Shown: positions 1 to 7,753 of the stretch, in pieces
Numbering within the stretch: position 1 is the first letter of the stretch
How the letters are laid out: each line of letters starts with the position of its first letter
DNA from: G963665215 sp963665215
Lineage (GTDB): Bacteria > Chloroflexota > Dehalococcoidia > Lucifugimonadales > CAUZJF01
Direction of reading: 5' to 3'
Length of the DNA stretch: 64,000 nt
Assembly: GCA_963665215.2 (NCBI GenBank)
Contig: CAXXWW010000017.1
Location: forward strand, 248,001-312,000
Position numbers and translations under genes: made by a program
The notes under the pieces: model-generated
Seen by the model: only the letters and a program-made list of their open reading frames with translations
Databases searched by the model: none
Told to the model about the DNA's origin: nothing

Positions 1-1
1 G

Positions 2-586
2 CGCTCTCCCCGCATGGTGTTCGTCAACAGCATGAGCGACCTCTTTCACGAAGAAATCCCGTTTGAGTTCGTCCACGACGTGTTCCTGAGCATGCAAGAA
101 CATTCCAGCCACACCTACCAGATTCTCACGAAGCGTCCAGGGAGAATGCTGGATTATGTCAGGTGGACTGGTGATGCGACGTGGCCGGATCACGTGTGGG
201 CGGGAACGTCGGTTGAAAACCAGTACTGGGCCGATCGCCGAATCCCGGTCCTCACGCAGGTTCCCGCTGCCGTCCGATTCCTGTCCGTAGAGCCCCTCCT
301 CAAATCGGTGGACCTGAAACGGTTTCTGGGAGACATTCAGTGGGTAATAGTGGGGGGCGAAAGCGGGCACAAGGCCCGCCCAATGAAACCAGAATGGGCT
401 CGCCACGTTCGGGACGACTGTGCCGAAGCGGACGTGCCTTTCTTCTTCAAGCAGTGGGGCGGAAGGACGAGCAAGGCGGGCGGGCGCAAACTCGATGGTC
501 GGGCTTGGGACGGGATGCCATACGACGAGACTACACCATCGAGCCAGCGAATGAAGGAGACCGCCGTTGCCGGGGCAGCAGACTAA
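2..586 (+). CDS. DUF5131 (phage Gp37/Gp68-like) protein, 5' partial
   Basis: The reading frame is already open at base 2 and the first in-frame ATG is at 14. The family motif around VNSMSDLFHE normally lies well inside the protein, so the true start is probably left of the window. The segments LTKRPGR, VWAGTSVENQ, RFLSVEPLL, WVIVGGESG and FFFKQWGG are the conserved core of the DUF5131/Gp37-Gp68 family. These proteins carry an N-terminal three-cysteine motif resembling radical-SAM enzymes; that part is outside the window, so it cannot be checked. The reaction is unknown. The next gene overlaps its 3' end by 20 bp and is the usual partner, TcmP, which supports the call. The pair is common in phages and genomic islands. 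Confidence 0.88.
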   Translation, partial: RSPRMVFVNSMSDLFHEEIPFEFVHDVFLSMQEHSSHTYQILTKRPGRMLDYVRWTGDATWPDHVWAGTSVENQYWADRRIPVLTQVPAAVRFLSVEPLLKSVDLKRFLGDIQWVIVGGESGHKARPMKPEWARHVRDDCAEADVPFFFKQWGGRTSKAGGRKLDGRAWDGMPYDETTPSSQRMKETAVAGAAD

Positions 587-1385
587 GAAAGGACGAGATG
601 GTCTTCCGGTTCTCGTTCAAGGAGCGTGGAGCCGGGACAAGCTTTATTTCGTCGAATACTTCGAGGCCCTGTTCAACGGCGGAATGAAAAACTTGTGGCC
701 GACCCGCGCGTACGTCGACCTGTTTTCGGGGCCCGGAATGTGCATAGATCGGGATACTGGTGAGGAGTTTGAGGGTTCGCCATTGCTGGCCCTAGGCTGC
801 TCAACTCCATTCACGCATCACTATTTCAACGATATAGATACTGAACTTATTGGTGCTCTTGAGCAGCGGCAGCAGCGTCTATTCCCTCAAGCGAAGGTTA
901 CCTACAGCAATCTGGACTGCAACCTGGCAGCGACCTCGATCGCAGCACAGCTGCCGAAAGGGGCGCTAACACTCGCGTTTATAGACCCTTGGGCTTACGA
1001 GGTCACCTTCGACGCTCTCGCTTCTTTGCTTCAAGGGCCGCACATCGACGTGATTGTAACTTTTCACTCCACAGCCATCAAGAGGAACGTGCACCAGGAG
1101 GTCGCCGCTGTTGACAAGTTCTTGGATGGTACAGCCTGGAGAGAACGTTACTGGGCCGCACAAGGCGATCTTTCAACTCCGCCCAGGGTTGTCCTAATAG
1201 ACACTCTCCGAGCGCGTCTGAGAGAGCGATTGGATTACAAATTCTTCGGCGATCCAGAAGTGATTAGGAGTACCAATGGTGCGCCGATGTATTACATGAT
1301 ATTCGCGTCACACCATCCACGGGGGCGGGATTTCTGGAGGAAGTCGTCAACCCGGACTCGAAGCGGCCAACGGACCATGTTCTGA
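567..1385 (+). CDS. tcmP: three-Cys-motif partner protein TcmP
   Basis: The 272-aa product matches the TcmP family, defined by its position beside DUF5131 proteins. The N-terminal part has an aromatic-rich FVEYFEALF segment, then YVDLFSGPGM and a following acidic FNDID, which look like a Rossmann-type nucleotide or SAM site, and LAFIDPWAYE in the position of a methyltransferase motif IV. The likely start is a TTG overlapping the DUF5131 gene, which implies translational coupling. After FASHHPRGRDFW the C-terminus becomes Arg/Thr-rich. The -1 frame continues as a plausible acidic tail from about 1328 and runs open into the next gene, so a frameshift near the G-rich run at 1321-1330 is possible. 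Function is unknown; nucleic-acid or protein modification is inference. Confidence 0.8.
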   Translation: MPGQQTKKGRDGLPVLVQGAWSRDKLYFVEYFEALFNGGMKNLWPTRAYVDLFSGPGMCIDRDTGEEFEGSPLLALGCSTPFTHHYFNDIDTELIGALEQRQQRLFPQAKVTYSNLDCNLAATSIAAQLPKGALTLAFIDPWAYEVTFDALASLLQGPHIDVIVTFHSTAIKRNVHQEVAAVDKFLDGTAWRERYWAAQGDLSTPPRVVLIDTLRARLRERLDYKFFGDPEVIRSTNGAPMYYMIFASHHPRGRDFWRKSSTRTRSGQRTMF

Positions 1386-1453
1386 CATCCTCTGATAGAA
1401 GGCACGCTGAAAAGCATCTTGAAGCAAGCGCAAATCAAGGAGAACAGATAGGC

Positions 1454-1666
1454 ATGCGCCGATTCCTCGCCATAACAGAGAGGGCCTGCGGCAATCACTC
1501 CGCTTACTCCCCCGACCTACCGGGATGTGTGGCTACGGGCGAGACCCGAGAGGAAGCGGAGCAGAATATGCGCGAAGCTGTCGCGTTGCACCTACAGGAG
1601 TTGGTCGAGAACAAGCTTCCCATCACGGACCCCCACTCGTTCGCCTCGTTCACTGCGGTGCCGTAG
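1454..1666 (+). CDS. HicB-like (UPF0150) small protein, orphan
   Basis: This 70-aa protein has the HicB N-terminal fold pattern: a beta strand ending in an Asn-His-Ser turn, YSPDLPGCVATGETREEAE, then a helix with regularly spaced Glu and Ala residues. Typical HicB antitoxins bind and neutralise the HicA mRNA-interferase encoded next to them, and longer ones add a DNA-binding domain. Neither a HicA gene nor a C-terminal DNA-binding domain is present here: the 68 bases upstream are too short and leuS lies convergently downstream. It therefore looks like a solitary HicB-domain protein, which is common. A role as an antitoxin is not shown. Confidence 0.75.
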   Translation: MRRFLAITERACGNHSAYSPDLPGCVATGETREEAEQNMREAVALHLQELVENKLPITDPHSFASFTAVP

Positions 1667-1682
1667 GCGGGGGCCACCCCAC

Positions 1683-4157
1683 CTACGACGCCACTATATT
1701 CACCAGCTTGCCGGGGACGTAGATGACCCTGGCAACGGCCTTGCCCGAGATGTGCTGCTGCGCACCGGCGCTCTCCAGGGCCACATTCCTGGCCTCTTCC
1801 TCGGTTATTGACACGGGCACCTCGATCCGGTCCCGCAGGCGGCCGTTTACCTGCACGACCAATGTGAACACCTCGTCGGCGGCGAGGGCCGGGTCCCACT
1901 GGGGCAGCGTCTGGTCATGGATGCTGAAGGCATGGCCGGTGCGCTCCCACAGCTCCTCGGAGATGTGGGGCGCCATGGGCGCCAACAGCAGCAGCATCTT
2001 CTCCACAGCGTCGTTCCAGCCACCGGAATCGATGCCCTTGCGCTCCCACACCCGATTCAGCGTGTTGCTGAACTCCATCAGCGCTGCAAGGGCCGTGTTG
2101 AACTTGAAGCGCTCAATGTCGCTTACAACGCGCCGGATCGTTTTATGCACCGTGCGGCTCATGTCCCGGAGGGCGTCGGTATCCTGTGGGAGGCCGTCCA
2201 GCGCGCGGGCATCCCGCTGGGCCAGCTCCCATACCCGGTTCATCCAGCGTGCCATCCCGTTGATTCCGGAGTCGCTCCACTCGCCGCCCTGGTCCCACGG
2301 GCCCAGGAACATGAGGTAGCACCTGACCACGTCGGCGCCCACCTTCGATACGTATTCGTCCGGCGCGACGACGTTTCCACGCGACTTGCTCATCTTCTGG
2401 CTGCCGGCGATTATGTGACCCTGGGAGAAGAGCCGTATGAAGGGCTCGTCGAAATCCAGCAGCCCCAGGTCTCTCAGCGCCTTGGTGAAGAAGCGCGCGT
2501 ATAGCAAGTGCATCACCGCGTGCTCCACTCCGCCCGTGTACTGGTCCACCGGGTTCCACTGCTTGGCGGCCTGGGGGTCGAAGGGCCCATCCGAATATTG
2601 GGGACTGGCATAGCGAAGGAAGTACCACGACGAGTCCACGAATGTGTCCATGGTGTCCGTCTCACGCCTGGCCGGCCGGCTGCAATTGGGGCACTCTACG
2701 TTCACGAACCCCTCGTGCAGCGCTAGCGGTGAGTCCCCCGTCGGCAAGAACTCAGCGTCCTCGGGCAGGAGCACGGGCAGGTCTTCCTGCGGAACCGGCA
2801 CCTCTCCGCACTCGTCGCAGTAGATGATGGGAATGGGCGTTCCCCAGTAGCGCTGCCGGGATATCAGCCAGTCCCGCAGCCGATAGTTGACGGTGCGGTG
2901 GCCCCAGCCGTTCGCCTCTACGTGGTCGGCGATGCGCTCCATGCCCTCGCTGCTGGGCAGCCCGTCGAACTGGCCCGAGTTGACCTGGGTCCCCTCCCCC
3001 AGATAGGCCTCCTTTAGCTCACCGCCGTCCCATTCGGGCGGAGCCACGACGACCTTGATCGGCAGTGCATACCTCTCGGCGAACTCGAAGTCGCGCTGAT
3101 CGTGGGCGGGCACCGCCATGACCACGCCGGTGCCGTAGGTCAGCAGCACGTAGTCGGCGACCAGGATGGGGACCCGCTCTCCGTTCAGCCGGTTTACGCA
3201 GTACGCCCCTGTGAACACGCCCGTCTTTTCCTTCTCGGTGGACAGCCGCTCGACCTCGGTCTGACGCCGCGCCTGCCCCACATATGCGTTGACTTCGTCT
3301 CTGCGCTCAGGCGCAGTTAGCTTTTCGACCAGTGGGTGCTCGGGGGCAATGACGACGAAGGTCGCGCCATAGATAGTGTCGATCCGAGTGGTGAAGGTGG
3401 TGAAGGCCTTGTCCTCGAGGCCGTGCTCCGATATGTCGAACTCGATCTCAACGCCTGCGCTGCGCCCGATCCAGTTGGTCTGCATGATTCTGATCTTCTC
3501 GGGCCACTCCAACTTGGAGACGTCCAGAAGCTCGTCAGCGTACTTCGTGATGCGGAAGAACCACTGGTTCATGTCGCGGTGCGTGACGGGGGTATCGCAC
3601 CGCTCACACAGACCTTCAATTACCTGCTCGTTTGCCAGGACCGTGTTGCACGACGGGCACCAGTTGGCTGGGGCGTAGGCCCGATAGGCCAGTCCCGCTT
3701 TGTGGAGCTGGAGGAAGAGCCACTGGTTCCAGCGGTAGTATTCGGGTGCAGAGGTGACGATCTCCCTATCCCAGTCGTACATGGTCCCCATGGCCCGGAG
3801 CTGCCCCCGCATTCTGTCGATATTGTCCATCGTGGACTTCAGTGGGTGGATACCGCTCCTGATGGCGGCATTCTCCGCCGGCAGGCCGAACGCGTCGAAG
3901 CCCATGGGGTGCAGCACGTTGTAGCCCTTCATGCGCATGAAACGGGCACGCGCGTCGGAAGGCGCGTACATGTACCAATGCCCTATGTGTATGTCCCCGG
4001 ACGGATAAGGGTACATGGGCAGCTCGTACCATTTGGGGCGAGGGTCGTCGTCCCGGACCTCATAGAGCTTGTCCGAGGCCCATCGCTCCCGCCACTTGGC
4101 CTCGATCTCATTTGGCCTATACCGGAACTCGGTTGTCCGCATCGCTGTGGTTGACAT
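1683..4157 (-). CDS. leuS: leucyl-tRNA synthetase
   Basis: The 824-aa class I synthetase charges tRNA-Leu with leucine in the cytoplasm. The HIGH motif is at residues 57-60 within YPYPSGDIHIGH, and KMSKS is near residue 588. Between them lie the zinc-ribbon CPSCNTVLANEQV and CERCDTPV segments and the CP1 editing domain (TTRIDTIYGATF). The anticodon-binding helices follow, and the protein ends with a short C-terminal domain (VQVNGRLRD near the end). Length is normal for a bacterial LeuRS. The ATG start is followed by a typical FRYRPNEIEAKW N-terminus. A T-box leader lies immediately upstream, so expression should respond to uncharged tRNA-Leu. The gene converges with the HicB-like gene with only 16 bp between stops. 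Confidence 0.98.
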   Translation of the reverse strand: MSTTAMRTTEFRYRPNEIEAKWRERWASDKLYEVRDDDPRPKWYELPMYPYPSGDIHIGHWYMYAPSDARARFMRMKGYNVLHPMGFDAFGLPAENAAIRSGIHPLKSTMDNIDRMRGQLRAMGTMYDWDREIVTSAPEYYRWNQWLFLQLHKAGLAYRAYAPANWCPSCNTVLANEQVIEGLCERCDTPVTHRDMNQWFFRITKYADELLDVSKLEWPEKIRIMQTNWIGRSAGVEIEFDISEHGLEDKAFTTFTTRIDTIYGATFVVIAPEHPLVEKLTAPERRDEVNAYVGQARRQTEVERLSTEKEKTGVFTGAYCVNRLNGERVPILVADYVLLTYGTGVVMAVPAHDQRDFEFAERYALPIKVVVAPPEWDGGELKEAYLGEGTQVNSGQFDGLPSSEGMERIADHVEANGWGHRTVNYRLRDWLISRQRYWGTPIPIIYCDECGEVPVPQEDLPVLLPEDAEFLPTGDSPLALHEGFVNVECPNCSRPARRETDTMDTFVDSSWYFLRYASPQYSDGPFDPQAAKQWNPVDQYTGGVEHAVMHLLYARFFTKALRDLGLLDFDEPFIRLFSQGHIIAGSQKMSKSRGNVVAPDEYVSKVGADVVRCYLMFLGPWDQGGEWSDSGINGMARWMNRVWELAQRDARALDGLPQDTDALRDMSRTVHKTIRRVVSDIERFKFNTALAALMEFSNTLNRVWERKGIDSGGWNDAVEKMLLLLAPMAPHISEELWERTGHAFSIHDQTLPQWDPALAADEVFTLVVQVNGRLRDRIEVPVSITEEEARNVALESAGAQQHISGKAVARVIYVPGKLVNIVAS

Positions 4158-4231
4158 AGTTGTCGCGCACTCCGTTGTGAGTCTTGATTGGGGCTCTAAT
4201 CTTCGAATTTGTGATCGCCGCGGCCAGTCGG

Positions 4232-4263
4232 GAAAAGAAAATCCCGCCCCCTAAGGGACGGGA
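4232..4263 (-). terminator. T-box rho-independent terminator
   Basis: On the minus strand TCCCGTCCC pairs with GGGGCGGGA across a short loop, allowing one G-U pair, and is followed by TTTTCTTTT. It sits between the T-box sequence and the leuS start and is the attenuator switched by tRNA binding. Confidence 0.9.
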
Positions 4264-4492
4264 CCTGACACTCTGGAAAGGCATTCCCGCGGTACCACCC
4301 TACTTGCCCGCCTGCGGCGGACCACCTCGAGGCGATAACGGCACCGACCGTCCGGCCCTACGTGGCACCTGTCCGATTAGCCACAGGTGGGTTCGGTCCG
4401 GATGCTCCGGGGCGAGTTCACGGGTCCTTGTACGCCGGGATTACACCTACCCCCGTTCTCTATCGTAGGGTACCCGCTACTACTCCCCATCA
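4232..4492 (-). promoter_or_regulatory. T-box riboswitch leader of leuS (Leu CUC specifier)
   Basis: On the minus strand the leader begins with the stem I start pattern GATGGGGAGTAGTAG (near 4492-4478). The distal AG-bulge/GGTG-type region follows, then GTGAACTCGCCCCGGAGC, in which CTC (4414-4416) occupies the specifier position; CUC is a leucine codon. The nearly invariant T-box AGGGTGGTACCGCGG is at 4301-4287, and a rho-independent terminator follows. In known T-boxes the anticodon of uncharged tRNA pairs with the specifier and its NCCA end pairs with the T-box bulge, which prevents the terminator. The specifier matching the downstream gene makes the assignment firm. The secondary structure was not computed. 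Confidence 0.95.
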
Positions 4493-4623
4493 AAGCGTTT
4501 AAGTACTATGTATTGTCGTTCCTCCGTGTATTAGAAAACTAGCACACGCCGGTATAGCCGTCAAGGTGCCGTTTGGCCTGCCGGGCCAGTCATGGGGCAC
4601 CCGCAGTGCGTCTATCCGAAAGG
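4493..4623. other. intergenic region upstream of the leuS leader
   Basis: The segment must hold the leuS promoter on the minus strand. It is AT-rich around 4500-4545, and TACATAGT near 4512 could be a -10, but no good -35 element lies at the right distance, so no promoter is asserted. Confidence 0.3.
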
Positions 4624-4951
4624 CTATCCGCCGGGGGGTCTGTACGTGGAGGTGCCCGCCTCCCTCATGGCCTCGATGCCCCCGTCTTCTGTCAGCAAGG
4701 GCGTGGTCCTGATCGCCTTCACCGCTCCCCCGGCCGCCGCGGCCAGAGAGAACGAGGCCGCACTCACATTGTCGGGGAACTCGATGATAGCAACGAGATC
4801 ATATTCCCCGAAGGTATAGTAAACGGTCTCGATCTTACCCCCGTGTCCCTCGACCGCCCCCCGGCAGCTGCTCGACGCGGTTCGCGGGGTTCTTGATCAG
4901 CGTCCCCCACGCTTCCGCTGTGTACCCAACCTGCAACATGTAGTGTGGCAT
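4624..4951 (-). pseudogene. GYD-domain protein, frameshifted paralogue
   Basis: Reading from the ATG at 4951, the frame starts MPHYMLQVGYTAEAWGTLIK and stops after about 40 codons. One base shift in the G-run near 4850-4865 gives KIETVYYTFGEYDLVAIIEF and then a normal GYD-family ending, TYRPPGG, with its stop at 4624-4626. The span is 328 bp, which is 109 codons plus one base, as expected for a single insertion. GYD proteins are small ferredoxin-fold proteins of unknown function. The downstream half shares the VVIAELPD-like core and the C-terminal YRPPGG with the neighbouring intact gene, so the two are tandem paralogues. Either a real recent mutation or a homopolymer sequencing error fits. 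Confidence 0.85.
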
Positions 4952-4999
4952 CTCCGAACTCCGTTACTCTCCGGCGACCGATGGTATTACGGCGGAGCT

Positions 5000-5320
5000 T
5001 CATCCCCCGGGTGGGCGGTAGCCGACCGTCTTTTTGGTTGCCTGGTCCATCGTCTCGGGCGGGATGAGTACGGTGGTCTTGATCCCCACCGCTCCGCCTG
5101 CGCCGACCGCAAGGGAGATGGCTGCGGCGGTGGCGTCGTCAGGCAACTCCGCAATGACAACCACGTCGTCGCTCCCGAACGCGAAGTAAAAGGCCTCCAA
5201 GCTGCCGCCCATGCCCTTTACCAACTGCTCGATGTGCGCCCGTCGCGAGGTGCCACCTTCCATTAGAAGCCCCTTCACACCCTCAAGCGAATACGAAGCC
5301 TGAAAAAGGTAATTTGGCAT
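5000..5320 (-). CDS. GYD-domain protein
   Basis: The 106-aa product starts MPNYLFQASYSLEGVKGLL at an ATG preceded by a strong GAGGAGG ribosome-binding site eight bases upstream; the longer upstream frame has no such site. The body has the family core FGSDDVVVIAELPDDATAAA and ends YRPPGG. GYD proteins (Pfam PF08734) adopt a dimeric alpha-beta ferredoxin-like fold; no enzyme activity is established. It is transcribed towards the frameshifted paralogue 48 bp downstream, so the two probably formed one transcript. Its length is normal for the family. Confidence 0.9.
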   Translation of the reverse strand: MPNYLFQASYSLEGVKGLLMEGGTSRRAHIEQLVKGMGGSLEAFYFAFGSDDVVVIAELPDDATAAAISLAVGAGGAVGIKTTVLIPPETMDQATKKTVGYRPPGG

Positions 5321-5468
5321 GGTTTTCCTCCTCTGGGCACTTACTGCGATTCGACCCTGACATGCATGGCGCGAGGACGGCGCGACGCCACACGGCACCA
5401 TGCTATTTCGACGCCCTCGTCATGTCAAGGCCGGGGATCGATCAATCGTACTACCGGACAGGAGGGGC

Positions 5469-5981
5469 TCAGCCCCGCGCACCCTCGACGGCCTCGAAAG
5501 CGCAGCGCGCCAGCACCCTGACATCCTCCGGCGGCGGCACTCGCTGCCCCCGACCGCCCTCCAATGGCGTTCCCTCGGCCAGCCGGTCCTTTGCAACCCA
5601 GAGCCAGCCATCGCGCAGCCGCCCGACAGGGCCAACGGGACGGCACATGTAGATCATGTCGATGTGCTGGTGATAGCCGTGGTCGGGGTCGTGTATGTCC
5701 TCGACCATTATGGTAAACGGGGGCGGCACCGGGGTGGGGTATACCAGCCCGAGGTGGGGTGCCGAGGTGACTACCTCGGCCCTGAGCCCCGTCTCCTCCT
5801 CGATCTCCCTCAGAACGGCCTCGACGGGGTCCTCGTTCTCTTCGATGTGGCCGCCGGGGGGTAGCCAGGCCTGCACTTTTGGATGCCAGTGCAGGGCCAC
5901 ACCGCCGTCATGGACCACGAACCCGGTTGCGGTGAAATGCCTGACTAGCGCCATGGGAGCCGCCCACTCCGGCGCAACCAT
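5469..5981 (-). CDS. NUDIX hydrolase
   Basis: The protein contains a perfect Nudix box, G-x5-E-x7-REUxEExGU, in GHIEENEDPVEAVLREIEEETGL (abridged here to its key residues G, E, RE, EE, G). NUDIX enzymes hydrolyse nucleoside diphosphates linked to another group using Mg2+ held by the box glutamates. The first strands (FTATGFVVHDGGVALHWHPKV) and the segment HQHIDMIYMCRP are typical of the mutT-like type that acts on small nucleotides, but the substrate is not predictable. Two starts are possible: ATG at 5981, or ATG at 5954 giving MALVRHFTAT, which resembles family N-termini better. Neither has a strong ribosome-binding site. It is followed by a large intergenic step to the GYD pair. Confidence 0.93.
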   Translation of the reverse strand: MVAPEWAAPMALVRHFTATGFVVHDGGVALHWHPKVQAWLPPGGHIEENEDPVEAVLREIEEETGLRAEVVTSAPHLGLVYPTPVPPPFTIMVEDIHDPDHGYHQHIDMIYMCRPVGPVGRLRDGWLWVAKDRLAEGTPLEGGRGQRVPPPEDVRVLARCAFEAVEGARG

Positions 5982-6029
5982 GGGGCCGCCCGCGACCCGT
6001 CGCCGCGGCTCAGGCGCACCGAACGCATC

Positions 6030-7652
6030 CTATCTGCGTCTCCTTGTGCGGCGCCATCCCAGCAGGACGGCGACCAGAACGACACCCCACACCGGGCTGA
6101 GTATCGCCAGCCAGATCACGGCGTAACTCAACCCCTGCCCGACACCCGACAGCGCTCTCACCGCGGTCTTACCCGCGCCGCCAGGGCTAAAGCCGGCTAC
6201 CACCCACCCCTCGGCCTCGGTCACCCTGACGCTCACCGAGCTGGAGGACTCGACCTCGCCTGCGTCGCTCTGGCCGGTGATGGTGAGAATCGCAGTGAAA
6301 GGGAACGGCCTGTGGTCGGCGTAGACGTGCTTGACCACCACGTTGGTCTCCCCCACTCCCAGGGTCCCGGTCTCGGAAGGGGAGCCGTCGCCGAAAGCCC
6401 ACTCGAACTTCGCTTCGTTCACGCCCTTCGGACGGGTGAAGGAGCCGCTGAACTCGATCTCCTTGTCCTCCTCCACCGTGACGCGCTCTCCGGCAAAGAC
6501 CTCGATGACGGGGATCTTCGTTACCGTGACGGTCAGGATGTCCTCTCCCTCCGCCAGGCCCGCGTCGCCGGTGCCCATGATCTTGACCTCGGCGAAGAAG
6601 GGCGACTCGTCCTCGCGAGAGTACTGGTGAGTAACGGTGGCCGTCACTCTGGTGTCCTCATCCTTGGTGGGGGCCGTGCGGTCGCTTTCCACGGTACGGG
6701 AGCCGTCGCCGAAGTCCCAGACGAAGAAGAAGTCCTCGATGTCCTCCGGCGGCTTGAAGAAGGCGCGGAACCTGACCACCTCTCCGACGCCCGCGGTCTG
6801 GTCAACGCCGGCATCGACGGTCATCTCGGCCGGCTCCAGTGTCAGGCTCACATTTATCAAGGAGAAGGCCGAGGTCTCCTCTAGGAACTTGACCCGGCCT
6901 TGCAGGCTCTCGATCTCGCCCTGGATGTCGGTCAGCGTTTTCTGCACGTTTAGGGCCTCATCCACCGTGTCGGCTCGCTCCATGAGCTTGAGCAGGGCCT
7001 GCTCAGTGGCCCGCAGGTTGTCCAGGCGGGCCGTCGTATCGACGTACTCGTCGGTTACGTCCCTGCTGGTCGAGACCTCGGACTTCACCTCCACCGCCAG
7101 ATTGCGCAGCCTGACGAGGGCTTCGTCTAGCCGCTGAGCCGGGACGCGAAATGATATGGACCCCTGATGCCTCTCGAAGCGATTCGACGACACTACCCAG
7201 CCCCCCAACTCTTCGGCCAGATTCGCAGTCTCGTCCAACGTCGCGGGAACATCCGAGACCTCGAGATTCATCTGAACGGTGCGGACTATGATGCGTTGCT
7301 GCGTTACTAGGGCGGCGACCGCCTCCTCGCTGACTGTGGAAGGAGCGGCGAATACGGCGTCGCCTCCTCGCAATGCCGCAGGGGCCGCAGGGGCCGGAGC
7401 GGCCGGAGCGGCCGCAGGGGCCGCAGGGGCCGGAGCGGCCGGAGCGGGAGCGAAAGCGGGATGAGGCGGTGGCGCCTTGGCCGGCGCGGGCATCGCCGCA
7501 GCGGCAAACGCAGGCGCAATGGACTCTACGATGGCCTCGGCGGCCGCTTCCTCTGTAATATCACGGCTTAGGAACTCTGTGCCGCAGGCCACCAGCGCCA
7601 TGACAACGACGGCCGCGACAGCCATGCTTAGCATTCTCATAGCCGGAATCAT
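6030..7652 (-). CDS. DUF4349 lipoprotein with two PKD domains and a C-terminal membrane anchor
   Basis: The start chosen (MIPAMRML) follows GGAGGTGAT seven bases upstream. A signal peptide ends in a lipobox VALVAC, so the N-terminus should be lipid-anchored. An Ala/Pro-rich linker (residues about 50-95) contains repeated PAAPA units. A DUF4349 domain follows: VRTVQMNLEVSDV, LGGWVVSS, ISFRVPAQRLDEAL, a coiled-coil with TARLDNLRATEQALLKLMER and SLINVSLTLEP. Two PKD-type beta domains with FVWDFGDGS and FEWAFGDGS come next. A hydrophobic segment plus the arginine tail GWRRTRRRR ends the 540-aa protein. DUF4349 proteins usually go straight from the coiled-coil to the C-terminal membrane span, so the PKD repeats look inserted. 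A cell-envelope role is inferred; function is unknown. Confidence 0.88.
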   Translation of the reverse strand: MIPAMRMLSMAVAAVVVMALVACGTEFLSRDITEEAAAEAIVESIAPAFAAAAMPAPAKAPPPHPAFAPAPAAPAPAAPAAAPAAPAPAAPAALRGGDAVFAAPSTVSEEAVAALVTQQRIIVRTVQMNLEVSDVPATLDETANLAEELGGWVVSSNRFERHQGSISFRVPAQRLDEALVRLRNLAVEVKSEVSTSRDVTDEYVDTTARLDNLRATEQALLKLMERADTVDEALNVQKTLTDIQGEIESLQGRVKFLEETSAFSLINVSLTLEPAEMTVDAGVDQTAGVGEVVRFRAFFKPPEDIEDFFFVWDFGDGSRTVESDRTAPTKDEDTRVTATVTHQYSREDESPFFAEVKIMGTGDAGLAEGEDILTVTVTKIPVIEVFAGERVTVEEDKEIEFSGSFTRPKGVNEAKFEWAFGDGSPSETGTLGVGETNVVVKHVYADHRPFPFTAILTITGQSDAGEVESSSSVSVRVTEAEGWVVAGFSPGGAGKTAVRALSGVGQGLSYAVIWLAILSPVWGVVLVAVLLGWRRTRRRR

Positions 7653-7753
7653 AGTGCAATCACCTCCGCGACACAAGAACTTCCCGAGACAGCCAGCGCA
7701 TCGTAGTCGGCACGTCGGTCAAGGCCACTCGCGACGATGCGTCCGCCTTAAAC

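Noticed and set aside
1386..1453. Search for a HicA toxin next to the HicB-like gene
   Set aside because: Only 68 bp are available upstream, and downstream the convergent leuS begins after 16 bp; no HicA-like frame exists.
3336..4154. 272-codon open frame on the plus strand
   Set aside because: It lies entirely antisense to leuS and mirrors its codon bias; no ribosome-binding site or family resemblance. Many other long antisense frames in this GC-rich window were discarded for the same reason.
7370..7450. Repeated GCCGCAGGGGCCGGAGCG units that look like a minisatellite or CRISPR-like array
   Set aside because: The units encode the Ala/Pro-rich linker of the DUF4349 lipoprotein in frame and lack unique spacers.
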